A stretch of DNA of 64,000 bases from Enterococcus faecalis 13-SD-W-01 (GCA_000415185.1 KE351655.1:88146-152145), one strand, 5' to 3'. Shown: positions 17,518 to 27,308, counted from the stretch's first letter. Numbers and translations: made by a program. Notes: generated by a model not told the origin, from the sequence alone.

Positions 17518-18506
17518 GAACACTGACAGCACGAAAAAAAGAATGTATGGACCAGCTTTCTACATCTTCTGGTATCATTGGCGCACTTGCGATTGATCAG
17601 CGAGGCGCTTTGAAAAAAATGCTTTTGAAAGAAAACTACCAAGGAGATATCGAAACAGCTGTCTCTACCTTTAAAAGACTTGTGTCAGAAGAACTGACTC
17701 CTTTTGCTTCCTCGATTCTTTTAGACCCTGAATACGGACTTTCTGCTGCTGAAGCAAAAAACCAGCAAGCCGGACTTTTATTAGCCTATGAACAAACGGG
17801 CTACGACACAACAGAACCAGGACGTTTCCCTGATTTGATCACCGATTATTCTGTCCAGCGTTTAAAAAATGCTGGCGCAGATGCAGTTAAATTCCTTCTT
17901 TATTACGATGTAGATGAATCACAAGCAATCAACGCCCGCAAACAAGCATTTGTTGAACGAATCGGCTCTGAATGTGCCGCGGAAGACATTCCGTTTTACT
18001 TAGAATTAGTTTCTTACGACAGCACGATCGAAGACAATAACAGCGCAGAATATGCGAAAGTCAAACCACACAAAGTCAATGAGATGATGCGGGAGTTTTC
18101 AAAAGGATGCTATCACGTAGATGTCTTGAAAGTGGAAGTACCAGTAAACATGAATTACGTTGAAGGTTTTGCCAAAGATGCCTCGGAAATCGTTTATACA
18201 AAAGAAGAAGCAAGAAAAGCTTTCAGAGAACAAGCAGAAGCGACCCACCTGCCGTTTATTTTTTTAAGCGCCGGTGTAAGCGCTAAAATGTTCCAAGAAA
18301 CACTGCAATTTGCGAAAGATGCCGGTTCTTCTTTCAACGGCGTCTTATGTGGACGCGCCACTTGGAAAGACGGTGTAATGATTTATGCAAAAGAAGGCGA
18401 ACAAGCCGCTCGCAATTGGCTCAAAGAACATGGCCGGCAAAATATTGAAGCGCTAAATACGATCTTGCATCAAACGGCTCAAAGCTGGCATCAAAAGTTC
18501 GCTTAA
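17514..18506 (+). CDS. lacD: Tagatose-1,6-bisphosphate aldolase, class I
   Basis: A 330-residue class I (Schiff base) aldolase that cleaves tagatose-1,6-bisphosphate to DHAP and glyceraldehyde-3-phosphate. Seen: [14 protein letters not shown], the lysine-containing stretch [12 protein letters not shown] (Schiff-base Lys) and [13 protein letters not shown]. It overlaps lacB by 4 bp and precedes lacC by 13 bp. The order lacD before lacC is the reverse of the classical lacABCD order. Confidence 0.93.
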   Translation: MRTLTARKKECMDQLSTSSGIIGALAIDQRGALKKMLLKENYQGDIETAVSTFKRLVSEELTPFASSILLDPEYGLSAAEAKNQQAGLLLAYEQTGYDTTEPGRFPDLITDYSVQRLKNAGADAVKFLLYYDVDESQAINARKQAFVERIGSECAAEDIPFYLELVSYDSTIEDNNSAEYAKVKPHKVNEMMREFSKGCYHVDVLKVEVPVNMNYVEGFAKDASEIVYTKEEARKAFREQAEATHLPFIFLSAGVSAKMFQETLQFAKDAGSSFNGVLCGRATWKDGVMIYAKEGEQAARNWLKEHGRQNIEALNTILHQTAQSWHQKFA

Positions 18507-18519
18507 GGAGAGAGAATGT

Positions 18520-19458
18520 ATGATTTTATCTGTCACGATGAATCCGTCTGTCGACATTTCTTACCAGCTGCCGACTTTAACAGCTGATACAGTGATGCGT
18601 TGTCAAAAATACAGCAAGACCGCTGGCGGAAAAGGCTTGAACGTAGCTCGTGTGTTGCATCAAATGGAGCAGCCAGTCATGTGTACAGGTGTACTAGGCG
18701 GAGAATTAGGTGATTTTATTCGTCATCAATTGACACAAGAAGCAATCGATCATCAGTTTTCGTCTATCGTACAACCTACCAGAAATTGTATCGCTATTCT
18801 TCATGATGACGGACAGCAAACAGAAATCTTGGAGAGCGGCCCAGAAGTCTCAGAATCTGAGATCCAGCAATTCAAACAAACATTTTCTCAGCTTGCCGAG
18901 CCAGTTTCAGTTATTACGATTTCTGGCAGCTTGCCGCTAGGAACAAAACCTGATCTTTATATTGATTTGATAAAAGAAGCCCAAAACAAAGGCAAAAAAG
19001 TGATCCTCGATACTTCAGGAAACACTTTGCAAGCTGTCTTGAACTCCCCTTCTGTCCCATATGCAATCAAGCCAAATCTAGAAGAATTACAAGGATTATC
19101 CGGCGAAGAAAAATTACAGACAACCGAAGAAATCAAACAACTGCTGACCGAACACCCGCTCTTTTCTGCGATTCCGCTGATCGTCGTTTCATTAGGAGCA
19201 GATGGCGCTTTAGCAAAATATCTTAATCATTTTTATAAAGTCGAGATCCCAAAAATCCAAGTAAAAAATCCTGTAGGCAGCGGCGATTCTACAGTAGCCG
19301 GACTCGCACTAAGCCTTGCACAAAATCATCCCATCCAGCAAACATTAAAAACTGCAATGACACTGGGGATGCTGAATGCGATGGAAGAAAGAACTGGGCA
19401 TGTGAAAAAAGAACGTTTCAATGAACTTTATGCAAAAATCCAAATAACTGATTGCTAA
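18520..19458 (+). CDS. lacC: Tagatose-6-phosphate kinase, PfkB family
   Basis: A 312-residue PfkB kinase. N-terminal motif TAGGKGLNVARVL and C-terminal anion-hole motif NPVGSGDSTVAGLA with the catalytic Asp. It phosphorylates tagatose-6-phosphate to the 1,6-bisphosphate that LacD cleaves. AAGGAGAG before the ATG at 18520. Last gene of the right lac arm, followed by a terminator. FruK-type 1-phosphofructokinase is the close alternative, excluded mainly by context. Confidence 0.9.
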   Translation: MILSVTMNPSVDISYQLPTLTADTVMRCQKYSKTAGGKGLNVARVLHQMEQPVMCTGVLGGELGDFIRHQLTQEAIDHQFSSIVQPTRNCIAILHDDGQQTEILESGPEVSESEIQQFKQTFSQLAEPVSVITISGSLPLGTKPDLYIDLIKEAQNKGKKVILDTSGNTLQAVLNSPSVPYAIKPNLEELQGLSGEEKLQTTEEIKQLLTEHPLFSAIPLIVVSLGADGALAKYLNHFYKVEIPKIQVKNPVGSGDSTVAGLALSLAQNHPIQQTLKTAMTLGMLNAMEERTGHVKKERFNELYAKIQITDC

Positions 19459-19478
19459 TACTTAATATCTTAGATGCT

Positions 19479-19524
19479 CCCGCAACCTTTAAGAATGTAA
19501 CACTAGTTCTTAGAGGTTGCGGGG
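19479..19524 (+). terminator. Terminator after lacC
   Basis: CCCGCAACCTTTAAGAA pairs with TTCTTAGAGGTTGCGGG (one bulge/mismatch), followed by a weak T-rich stretch. Confidence 0.75.
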
Positions 19525-19717
19525 CATTGATTTTATCTAAGTAAGTATTCTTTTTGTCCTTTTCAATAAGAATATTCTGGTCTTTGTTATTTACATATTT
19601 AAAAAAAGCCTCTCTTCTCTATTTGTTATATGATATAATGATTTCGTTATTTATTGTCTAAAAAAGAGCATCAAACATTTATCTTCACCAAAAAATATTA
19701 AGCGTTTTCTAGTTGAT

Positions 19718-19790
19718 TTAATCAAATCAATATATCATTTGTATATCTGGCGACTACTTCTACCTGCCTTTAAGTGGGAGTTGATATTTT
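19718..19790 (+). promoter_or_regulatory. Unidentified structured leader, weakly purine-riboswitch-like
   Basis: Between the lacC terminator and the PH-domain gene is a leader of about 170 nt after a TATAAT at 19634. Its 3' half has ATCAA pairing with TTGAT around TATATC, then TATCTGG, TTCTACC and TTTAAGT, text reminiscent of the purine aptamer core, and then a T-rich run before the ribosome binding site. P2 does not pair well by eye, so this is only a candidate. Confidence 0.2.
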
Positions 19791-19814
19791 TTATTTTTAC
19801 GGAGGGTAAAATAT

Positions 19815-20252
19815 ATGGCATTGTTTGGGAATATTGTTCAAGGGGCGTTGGGAAACTATTCTGAAAAAACACCAGCTGAGTTAACAAAAGAATATGGGGA
19901 TTATTTATTTGATAATGAAGAAATCACAATGGGGTATCAATTAGTTCGTGATGCGTTAGTTTTCACCAATCATCGGATCATCTTTGTAGATAAACAGGGC
20001 GCTACAGGCAGAAAAACTGCTTTTCACTCTATCCACTTAGACTCACTTATTGAAGTAGATATGGAAACGGCTGGTATGGGACTTGATGATAGTGAAGTAA
20101 CAATTACTTATCTTGCAAATGTAAATCAGCGGTCAAATAACGAATCACATAAAAAACACAAATTTGAGTTCCCTAAGAAAACAGACATCCTTCCTTTATA
20201 TCGTTATCTTGGAAATGTCTGCATGACCAATCGGGCAAGAATCAATAAATAA
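19815..20252 (+). CDS. Bacterial PH-domain protein
   Basis: A 145-residue cytosolic protein with the bacterial pleckstrin-homology pattern of the YyaB/PF08000-like family: LVRDALVFTNHRIIFVDKQGATGRK, FHSIHLDSLIEVDMETAG and a long C-terminal helix. Function in this family is not established. Strong GGAGGG before the ATG at 19815. Monocistronic between two terminators, with a long leader of uncertain function. Confidence 0.75.
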   Translation: MALFGNIVQGALGNYSEKTPAELTKEYGDYLFDNEEITMGYQLVRDALVFTNHRIIFVDKQGATGRKTAFHSIHLDSLIEVDMETAGMGLDDSEVTITYLANVNQRSNNESHKKHKFEFPKKTDILPLYRYLGNVCMTNRARINK

Positions 20253-20267
20253 GGTTGATAAAATAAT

Positions 20268-20312
20268 AAATAAGACACACGTTCCTCGTGTTAGGAATCC
20301 GTGTGTCTTTTA
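20268..20312. terminator. Bidirectional terminator
   Basis: AAGACACACG pairs with CGTGTGTCTT, convergent between the PH-domain gene and the PTS EIIC gene. Confidence 0.88.
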
Positions 20313-20324
20313 ATATAAACTTTT

Positions 20325-21635
20325 TCAACTCTTTTCCTGTATCTCCCCTTGTCTCTCCTGCTCGATCTGGATTTTTTCGAACATCTTGAAAAATGGATAA
20401 TAGATCGCCAAAGAAACTGCAAAACACACAAAAACCATCACACAGGCTACCCAGTTCCAATTTGACGTAATCAATGCTCCAAGTGGTGCCGGGATAGAAA
20501 AAGGCGGCTTGACCATCATTCTCGGCATCCAGCCTAAAATCGTTACAATATAGATTAAAATCGTATTTACAATAGGCACTAAAATGAAAGGAATTGCCAG
20601 CAACGGATTCATAACGATAGGTGTCCCAAAAATCATCGGCTCATTGATATTAAAGATTCCTGGTAAAATCGATAACTTGCCCAGCTGTTTCAAATAACTG
20701 GATTTTGAGAAAAGGAAAAGAACGACCAATGCCAATGTTGCCCCTGTTCCTCCCATTTGCGCATACCATTGATAAAATTGCTCCGTAAAAATATTCGGCA
20801 AATCAAATGCATTCGTTCCGTTTTGAAATAATTCAGCATTTTCAATGATTGCCTGATCCCAAAATGGGCGAATAATCGGCCCCATTACGGCATGCCCATG
20901 GATTCCTAATGCCCAAAACAAACAAATCAAGAACTGTGTCAAAATCCCTCCCAACAAGTTATTTCCTGTTAAGAAAACTTTTAATGGCGAGATTGCCAAG
21001 CTCAATAAATCATTTAAATTGAAATCCCAGAAATGACGCGGTACCCAAAACACCAAAATCACCAATAATGTAGGCAAAAGCGCTGCAAACGACTCCCCTA
21101 CTACCGGCGGCACTCCATCTGGCATTTTGATCTCCAGATTTTTTTCTTTCGTAAACCTGTAGATCTCTACAGAAATCAATGCTCCGACAATCGCTCCAAA
21201 CAATCCTTGAGCACCAAGCGGAGCAATAGGTACATAACGTCCACTTGCCACTGCATCTCCTAGTGCATCAACACCTTCTTGCAAGTTGACTGGCACGACC
21301 ATCAACAATGTCGCTAACATGGACAGAAAACCGCTAGTGATTTTATCTAATTTGTACGTATTTCCTAAAAAAGAGCCAATAGTAAAAGAAGCATATAAGG
21401 ACATCAAACCTACTGTAAAACGAAAAGGTACATCTAAAATCTGCAAGTACGGAGCAACAAGTTCTGTATACCCAGGAATCGGCAAATTAAGCAAAATCGT
21501 AAAAAAAGAACCCACGATCGTCAACGGAAAAATAGAGATTAGTCCATTTCTAATTGCCTGCAAGTGCCGCTGGTTCCCGATTGCATTCGCCAGCGGCAGC
21601 AGTTTCATTGCTAATTTATCAAGTGTACTTACCAT
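20325..21635 (-). CDS. PTS EIIC, cellobiose/beta-glucoside family
   Basis: A 436-residue membrane permease of the lactose/cellobiose EIIC family, with WALGIHGHAVMGPIIRPFWD, GGTGATLALVVLF and INEPMIFGTPIVMNP. About ten membrane segments. It lies 15 bp after a GH1 6-phospho-glycosidase on the same strand and presumably imports that enzyme's substrate. No EIIA or EIIB is encoded beside it, so it must borrow them from another locus. AAAAGGAGG before the ATG at 21635. Confidence 0.88.
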   Translation of the reverse strand: MVSTLDKLAMKLLPLANAIGNQRHLQAIRNGLISIFPLTIVGSFFTILLNLPIPGYTELVAPYLQILDVPFRFTVGLMSLYASFTIGSFLGNTYKLDKITSGFLSMLATLLMVVPVNLQEGVDALGDAVASGRYVPIAPLGAQGLFGAIVGALISVEIYRFTKEKNLEIKMPDGVPPVVGESFAALLPTLLVILVFWVPRHFWDFNLNDLLSLAISPLKVFLTGNNLLGGILTQFLICLFWALGIHGHAVMGPIIRPFWDQAIIENAELFQNGTNAFDLPNIFTEQFYQWYAQMGGTGATLALVVLFLFSKSSYLKQLGKLSILPGIFNINEPMIFGTPIVMNPLLAIPFILVPIVNTILIYIVTILGWMPRMMVKPPFSIPAPLGALITSNWNWVACVMVFVCFAVSLAIYYPFFKMFEKIQIEQERQGEIQEKS

Positions 21636-21649
21636 AAAAAAACCTCCTT

Positions 21650-23032
21650 TTAATCGAATCCATTATTCTCGATCACTTTCTTGAACCATTGTCCTGATTT
21701 CTTGATTGTTTTTTCGCCAGTTTCTACATCTAACCGATAAAAGCCATAGCGATTTTTATACGCATTTCCCCAAGACCAGCAGTCAATAAATGTCCACATG
21801 TGATATCCTAAGCAGTTGCTGCCTTCATCCATTGCTTTTCTCAAATAAGTTAAATGTTCTTTCAAAAAATCAATGCGGTAATCGTCTTGCACGATTCCAT
21901 CTTTTAAAAATCGTTCTTCCTCTTGGATACCAATTCCATTTTCTGAAACAAACCAATCGATGTTTCCATATTCATGTTGGATTTTCTTTGCAATATCATA
22001 GATCCCTTCTGGAAAAATCTCGATTCCTCTCGATGTATTCATCCGTCGCCCCGGCATTTCATATTCATCAAAAAACCACTCTGGTGAAAACACCCCTTCA
22101 GGATTAGGTACGCATTCTTTTGCTTTTACTCTGCGAGGCCGATAATAATTAATGCCTAAAATGTCGATTTCGGTCGCTGCAATCAGTGCTAAGTCTTCTT
22201 GTTTTATGTCTGGCATCTGATTGTATTTTTTTAGTACCTCGCTCAACTTGTCTGGATACTTCCCTTTTAAAAGAGCGTCGTTGACACTTTTGGTATAAAA
22301 CAAATCCGCCATTTCTGCTGCGTATAAATCTGCTGGATTCTGGCTACGAGGGTAAACAGGAATCACGTCCAAAATAATCCCGATTTTCCCTTTCAAATCC
22401 ATTTCTCTGTAGGTTTGGACTGCTTCGCAATGCGCTAAAATGATGTGATGCAAAACAGAAGCCGCACGCTTGAAATCCACCACATAAGGATAATGACGAT
22501 CATGCAGATACCCCGCTTCAGCTGGGATCATCGGCTCGTTAAACGTAAACCAATATTTCACTCGATCACCAAATAATTCAAAACAAATTTTTGCATAACG
22601 TTTATATGCTTCGATCACTTCTCTGTTTTCAAATCCCCCTTTCTCTTGAAGAGCCATTGGCAAATCAAAGTGATAGAGGTTGATAAACGGCTCAACCCCT
22701 TTTTCGATCATGGTATCGATCACATTATTATAAAAATCCACAGCTTCTGGATTTATTTTTCCCACTCCATCTGGAATCAAGCGAGCCCAAGAAATGGATG
22801 TTCGCAGTGAATTAAAAGAAAGATCACTCATCTTTTGGATATCTTGACGATAATCTTGATAGAATCTCGATGTTTTCTCGGTCGTCACGCCTTCATAAAA
22901 CCGATGATTGAACTTTTTTGAAGCATAATCCCAGATATTCTCACCTTTTTGATCCCCTTCTTCACGTCCTTCTGATTGCGTTGCACTTGTTGCTGCTCCC
23001 CAAAAAAATGTATCAGGAAATTGTGTATTCAT
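21650..23032 (-). CDS. 6-phospho-beta-glucosidase, GH1
   Basis: A 460-residue GH1 enzyme with acid/base Glu in FTFNEPM (near residue 164) and nucleophile Glu in FVSENGIG (near 362); GYHMWTFIDCWSWGNAYKNRYGFY carries the phosphate-recognition region. It hydrolyses phosphorylated beta-glucosides delivered by the adjacent EIIC. Of two close ATGs I take 23032, because GGAGG is 7 nt upstream; the one at 23038 is too near. It is divergent from an RpiR regulator. Confidence 0.87.
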   Translation of the reverse strand: MNTQFPDTFFWGAATSATQSEGREEGDQKGENIWDYASKKFNHRFYEGVTTEKTSRFYQDYRQDIQKMSDLSFNSLRTSISWARLIPDGVGKINPEAVDFYNNVIDTMIEKGVEPFINLYHFDLPMALQEKGGFENREVIEAYKRYAKICFELFGDRVKYWFTFNEPMIPAEAGYLHDRHYPYVVDFKRAASVLHHIILAHCEAVQTYREMDLKGKIGIILDVIPVYPRSQNPADLYAAEMADLFYTKSVNDALLKGKYPDKLSEVLKKYNQMPDIKQEDLALIAATEIDILGINYYRPRRVKAKECVPNPEGVFSPEWFFDEYEMPGRRMNTSRGIEIFPEGIYDIAKKIQHEYGNIDWFVSENGIGIQEEERFLKDGIVQDDYRIDFLKEHLTYLRKAMDEGSNCLGYHMWTFIDCWSWGNAYKNRYGFYRLDVETGEKTIKKSGQWFKKVIENNGFD

Positions 23033-23105
23033 ATTCATTCCTCCATTGCTGTTGAACTATAAATAATCCATCTATCAAAACACATTGAAGATTGCGCTTT
23101 CATAA

Positions 23106-23136
23106 ATTATAATCAGAGTATAACAATGATTATAAT
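23106..23136. promoter_or_regulatory. Inverted repeat, candidate RpiR-family operator
   Basis: ATTATAATC (23106-23114) and GATTATAAT (23128-23136) are perfect inverted copies with centres 22 bp apart, in the divergent region between the GH1 gene and the RpiR gene. Confidence 0.5.
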
Positions 23137-23228
23137 GTTTCGTTAGACGTTTTTTGTTCTTTGTCATGTATGTCGTTTCTGGTCACATGTCCCAAATTTG
23201 TCACAGCTCGTAACACAAGGAGGCTATT

Positions 23229-23996
23229 ATGTTATTTCTAGATTACATTCCTGATTTAAATCCGCTGGAATACGAGATTTATCATTACGTTTCAAATAAT
23301 CTAAAACTTGTTTCTTATATGAGGATCCGCGAATTAGCGAACGAAACTCATACCAGTACTGCCAGCATTTTACGTTTTTGCCATAAATTCGAATGTCATG
23401 GTTTTTCAGAATTTAAAGTCAAGCTTCAACTATATGCTGATTCTCTTAACCAAGCCAAGATTACCGACTTTGACGAAACACAATATATCCATTTTCTAGA
23501 GCGAGTCAGCGAACCATTCTTAACGAAGAAAATCGAAAAAGCAGTTGAACTTTTAGCCGAGAAAAAACTCGTCCTTTTCATTGGCTCAGGCTCTTCTGAA
23601 CCCATAGCTGCGTATGGTTCGTTGTATTTTACAAATCTTTCTCAAACCGCCTTGCGAATCGAGGATCCTTCCAATTATCCGATCGAATGGTTTCCTGATG
23701 AGATTTTGGCACATACATGCGTGATTGCTTTATCTGTGACGGGCGAAACAAAAGAAATCATTCATTACATCAAACGTTTAAATACGAAAAAATGTACGAT
23801 TCTCTCCATCACAAACAGCGACAGCTCAACGATCAGCCAAATGTCTGATCTTAATATTCCTTATACGATCAACCGAGAAACGATTTATAAAACAAGTGAT
23901 AACCATGACAAAACGATTGAATTGACTTCTCAGCTTCCTGCACTTTTTTTGATTGAAAAAATCGGAAAAAAACTTCGGCTCCAAAGAAATATTTGA
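23229..23996 (+). CDS. RpiR/MurR-family transcriptional regulator
   Basis: A 255-residue regulator with an N-terminal RpiR helix-turn-helix (IRELANETHTSTASILRFCHKF) and a C-terminal SIS sugar-phosphate domain (LFIGSGSSEPIA, IALSVTGETKEIIHYI). GGAGG before the ATG at 23229. Divergent position makes it the likely regulator of the GH1-EIIC pair, sensing a phosphorylated sugar. Ends in a bidirectional terminator. Confidence 0.87.
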   Translation: MLFLDYIPDLNPLEYEIYHYVSNNLKLVSYMRIRELANETHTSTASILRFCHKFECHGFSEFKVKLQLYADSLNQAKITDFDETQYIHFLERVSEPFLTKKIEKAVELLAEKKLVLFIGSGSSEPIAAYGSLYFTNLSQTALRIEDPSNYPIEWFPDEILAHTCVIALSVTGETKEIIHYIKRLNTKKCTILSITNSDSSTISQMSDLNIPYTINRETIYKTSDNHDKTIELTSQLPALFLIEKIGKKLRLQRNI

Positions 23997-24020
23997 TCTT
24001 CCATTGCTTTAATCCATGCA

Positions 24021-24065
24021 AAAAAACCGTAAAAATCAATCCATCGATTTTTACGGTCTTCGTTT
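24021..24065. terminator. Bidirectional terminator
   Basis: ACCGTAAAAATC pairs with GATTTTTACGGT, 8-nt loop, convergent between the RpiR gene and scrA. Confidence 0.88.
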
Positions 24066-24081
24066 CTCTAGAGATTTTATT

Positions 24082-25590
24082 TTATGATTCGCCTACCATT
24101 TCGCCGGCAGGATCTTGAAAAATTTGAACTTCTGATTCTTCGGCCGTTTCTTCTAATTCTTCATCTTCCACAAATAAATGGATATTTTTCTTGCCATAAA
24201 CATACGTTGTTGTAAAACCAACAAGAATGCTGATAACAATTCCGATCATAAATGTGGGAATCGCGCTTGGTGTGATCGAAATGAACCCAATAACACTTGC
24301 AGGTCCCATCGCCACAGCTAGAACATGGAACAACCCAATAAATATACAAGCTGCAGCCGAGGCAATCATGCCGCAGATGAAAGGAAACTTCAACTTAAGA
24401 TTCACACCAAAAATCGCTGGTTCTGTGATTCCAAGCATAGCTGAGATACCTGCTGATGTCGCCAATCCTTTTTGTTTTTTACTTTTTGTCAGTAATAAAA
24501 CCGCAAATGTAGCAGCACCTTGAGCAACGTTCGCCATAGAAGCCACTGGGAAAATGAATGAACCGCCTGTCCTAGCAACATCTGCTAACAGAGTCGTTTC
24601 GATTGCTGGAAAACTTTGATGCAATCCTGTAATAACGATCGGCGAATAAAAGAAACCAAAAATCCCTAATCCTACAGCGCCCGTGGTTTGATACAACCAA
24701 ACCAGACCATTTGTTAACCCATCAGAAACTTCCCGCATCACTGGACCAACCACTGTGAATGTCAAGAAACCAGTAATGATGATGGCAAGCATTGGGGTAA
24801 AAGTAAAATCAAATGCGTTGGGGATTCGTTTGTGGAAAAATTTTTCCAAAGTCGCCAAGATCCATGCGACTGCTAAAACCGGTAAAACAGAGCCTTGATA
24901 GCCGGCTTGCGCAACATTCAGACCAAAAAGATTCCAATATGTCATGCTGCCTTCTGCAATCGTATTTGCTACATCATAGCCCGTTACTAAATCAGGCATG
25001 ACCATCGCCATTCCAATAGCAGCTCCTAAATAAGGATTTCCGCCAAAGCGTTTTGTAGCAGAAAAACCAACTAAGATCGGTAAGAAAAAGAATGGTGCAG
25101 CGGAAAGTAAATTGATAATAGCAGCGAAATCTGTTACACCCGGATACATTTCTACAACAGATTGAGGACCAAACAGATGCTGTGCTGTCAAAACGTTATT
25201 GATAGCCATCAATAGACCACCTGCGACAAGAGCAGGAACAATTGGTACAAAAATATCAGACAATACCTTTACAAAAGCCATAAACGGGTTCGTTTTCTTA
25301 CCTTTTGATGCCACTGCTTTCAAATCAGAAGTTGAAGCTTCTTTGACATTCGTCAATTTGACCAATTCATGGTACACATTATTGACATCTCCTGCGCCGA
25401 TAATGATTTGAAATTGATTATTTGCTTCAAATGTTCCTTTGACTGCCTCGATTTTGTCTAATGCTTTTTGATTCACTTTACTTGGATCTTTTAACACTAA
25501 GCGCAATCGCGTGGCACAGTGAGCAGCCGCTTGGATGTTTCCTTTACCTAGAGCTTTATTTATTTCCTCTGCAACTTTTCTGTAGTCCAT
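24082..25590 (-). CDS. scrA: Sucrose PTS EIIBC
   Basis: A 502-residue glucose-superfamily transporter. N-terminal EIIB has the phospho-Cys in [15 protein letters not shown] (near residue 25); EIIC follows with [13 protein letters not shown] and [18 protein letters not shown]. It imports sucrose as sucrose-6-phosphate. The protein ends in [14 protein letters not shown], which resembles the first strand of a fused EIIA domain, and stops there, so EIIA must come from elsewhere. GGAGG before the ATG at 25590. Divergent from scrB, with paired operators between. Confidence 0.87.
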   Translation of the reverse strand: MDYRKVAEEINKALGKGNIQAAAHCATRLRLVLKDPSKVNQKALDKIEAVKGTFEANNQFQIIIGAGDVNNVYHELVKLTNVKEASTSDLKAVASKGKKTNPFMAFVKVLSDIFVPIVPALVAGGLLMAINNVLTAQHLFGPQSVVEMYPGVTDFAAIINLLSAAPFFFLPILVGFSATKRFGGNPYLGAAIGMAMVMPDLVTGYDVANTIAEGSMTYWNLFGLNVAQAGYQGSVLPVLAVAWILATLEKFFHKRIPNAFDFTFTPMLAIIITGFLTFTVVGPVMREVSDGLTNGLVWLYQTTGAVGLGIFGFFYSPIVITGLHQSFPAIETTLLADVARTGGSFIFPVASMANVAQGAATFAVLLLTKSKKQKGLATSAGISAMLGITEPAIFGVNLKLKFPFICGMIASAAACIFIGLFHVLAVAMGPASVIGFISITPSAIPTFMIGIVISILVGFTTTYVYGKKNIHLFVEDEELEETAEESEVQIFQDPAGEMVGES

Positions 25591-25623
25591 ACCCTTTCCT
25601 CCTAAATAATCAAATAATAAGAA

Positions 25624-25637
25624 TGTAACCGCTTTTC
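25624..25637. promoter_or_regulatory. Weak cre-like site near scrA
   Basis: TGTAACCGCTTTTC matches the cre consensus at 12 of 14 positions, just upstream of the scrA ribosome binding site. Confidence 0.35.
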
Positions 25638-25666
25638 AAAAACAGTATGACACGCTTAATGAAAAA

Positions 25667-25682
25667 TGTCAAACGTTTATCA
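25667..25682. promoter_or_regulatory. ScrR operator and scrA promoter -35
   Basis: TGTCAAACGTTTATCA, containing the AAACGTTT dyad. On the minus strand its TTGACA is followed after 17 bp by CATACT, a plausible scrA promoter, so repressor binding would block it. Confidence 0.8.
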
Positions 25683-25741
25683 ATTTAAAAACATTAATAA
25701 TCAAATAAGCATAAAACAAGGAATTAATTGGTTCCAAAAAA

Positions 25742-25757
25742 TGATAAACGTTTGACA
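25742..25757. promoter_or_regulatory. ScrR operator and scrB promoter -35
   Basis: TGATAAACGTTTGACA, exact inverted copy of the site 75 bp away. On the plus strand TTGACA is followed after 17 bp by TAGTAT, a plausible scrB promoter. Confidence 0.8.
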
Positions 25758-25813
25758 ATAATGTTGTCCTATTTTAGTATAAAATCAGAAATACATTTAC
25801 AAGGAGACCGATT

Positions 25814-27301
25814 ATGCCGTTAAAAACTACGTGGACAAAAGAAGAACGTTACCGCCCTTATGAAAAATGGAATCCAAATCATTTGCGTTCGCTAGAAAAA
25901 GCAGCTGAACGTTCACTTTGGCGGCTTGGTTATCATATCCAACCCCAAACTGGATTATTAAATGATCCAAACGGCTTTTCTTACTTTGATCACAAGTGGC
26001 ATCTTTTTTACCAAGCCTATCCCATGGGGCCCATCCATGGATTGAAATCCTGGTACCATTTAACTTCTGAAAATCTGATTGATTGGAAAAATGAAGGGAT
26101 CAAATTATTCCCTGACAGCAAATACGATAGTCACGGGGTTTATTCCGGCTCTGCGCTGGCATTTAAAGATCAATTATTTCTTAGTTATACTGGAAATGTT
26201 CGTGATGAAAATTGGGAACGTCATGCTTACCAGCTAGGCGCTTGGATGGATAAAAACGGGGTGATATCTAAACAAAAAGAGCCATTGATCCATCAGCCGC
26301 CAAAAGGTTATACTGCAGAATTCCGGGATCCGCAAATCTTACCTTTTGAAGAGGGATACCTCATGATCATCGGCGCCCAAAATAAAGAAATGGAAGGCAA
26401 GATCCTTACCTATTTCAGCAAAGATTTATCGAATTGGGAGTGTTTAGGTGAATTGGCTTTTGCAGAGGAAAAAATGGGTTTTATGGTTGAATGTCCCAAT
26501 CTTCTATTTACTGAAAATTGTGCTCTCTTGTTATTTTGCCCGCAAGGTTTAGATCAAACTATTTGTCCGTATGAAAATATCTATCCTAATATGTATGTGA
26601 TTGGTGAATGTTATGATAAAGAAAAGAACACTTTGATAGCCCCCTCTCCTTTGAAAAATCTCGATGAAGGCTTCGATGTTTATGCTACACAAGCCTTCCA
26701 TGCGCCAGATGGACGTTTATTAGCTATCAGCTGGTTGGGACTTCCTGAGATCAGCTATCCAACAGATCAAGAAGGCTGGGCGCATTGTCTAAGTCTTGTC
26801 AAAGAACTAACAATCAAAGATAACCGTCTCTACCAGACACCAGCAGCGGAAACTAAAGAGTTGCGTACAGGTAAAGCTGTTTCTCTAGAAAAAGAACTGA
26901 AAGATTTTTATGACTCAAGAGATAATCAATATGAACTAAACATTACTTTTTCCGAAACAGCTTCTGGAACCCTTACTTTATTTGCAGAAGAAGGAAAAAA
27001 CAACGGTCTCGTGATCAGCTTCGATACACCTCGTGGTACAATGAAAATTGACCGCAGCCAAGCTGGCACCCCATTTGCTGAAGCATTTGGTTTGACCAGA
27101 GAATTCACTATAGGCGCGAAACCGTTGACGCTGCAAATTTTCGTCGATTGTTCCGTTGTCGAGATTTTTATCAATCATGGGGAGCAGACTGCTTCATTAC
27201 GAGCCTTTCCTACTAAAAAACAGACTGGAATCGTTATGGACAGTGACAGGACTCCTGAAGTGAACCTATGGCAGCTGCGTAAAATGGACAAAAAAGGATG
27301 A
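25814..27301 (+). CDS. scrB: Sucrose-6-phosphate hydrolase, GH32
   Basis: A 495-residue GH32 enzyme that splits sucrose-6-phosphate into glucose-6-phosphate and fructose. The three catalytic motifs are seen: NDPNG near residue 50 (nucleophile), RDP near 170 and ECP near 225 (acid/base), followed by a C-terminal beta-sandwich ending with FVDCSVVEIFINHGE. AAGGAG before the ATG at 25814. It precedes scrR by 7 bp. Confidence 0.93.
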   Translation: MPLKTTWTKEERYRPYEKWNPNHLRSLEKAAERSLWRLGYHIQPQTGLLNDPNGFSYFDHKWHLFYQAYPMGPIHGLKSWYHLTSENLIDWKNEGIKLFPDSKYDSHGVYSGSALAFKDQLFLSYTGNVRDENWERHAYQLGAWMDKNGVISKQKEPLIHQPPKGYTAEFRDPQILPFEEGYLMIIGAQNKEMEGKILTYFSKDLSNWECLGELAFAEEKMGFMVECPNLLFTENCALLLFCPQGLDQTICPYENIYPNMYVIGECYDKEKNTLIAPSPLKNLDEGFDVYATQAFHAPDGRLLAISWLGLPEISYPTDQEGWAHCLSLVKELTIKDNRLYQTPAAETKELRTGKAVSLEKELKDFYDSRDNQYELNITFSETASGTLTLFAEEGKNNGLVISFDTPRGTMKIDRSQAGTPFAEAFGLTREFTIGAKPLTLQIFVDCSVVEIFINHGEQTASLRAFPTKKQTGIVMDSDRTPEVNLWQLRKMDKKG

Positions 27302-27308
27302 AAAGAAT

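Noticed and set aside
19479-19524. Copy of the palindromic repeat after lacC
   Set aside because: It shares TTAGAGGTTG by chance but has no other repeat features and is a simple terminator hairpin.
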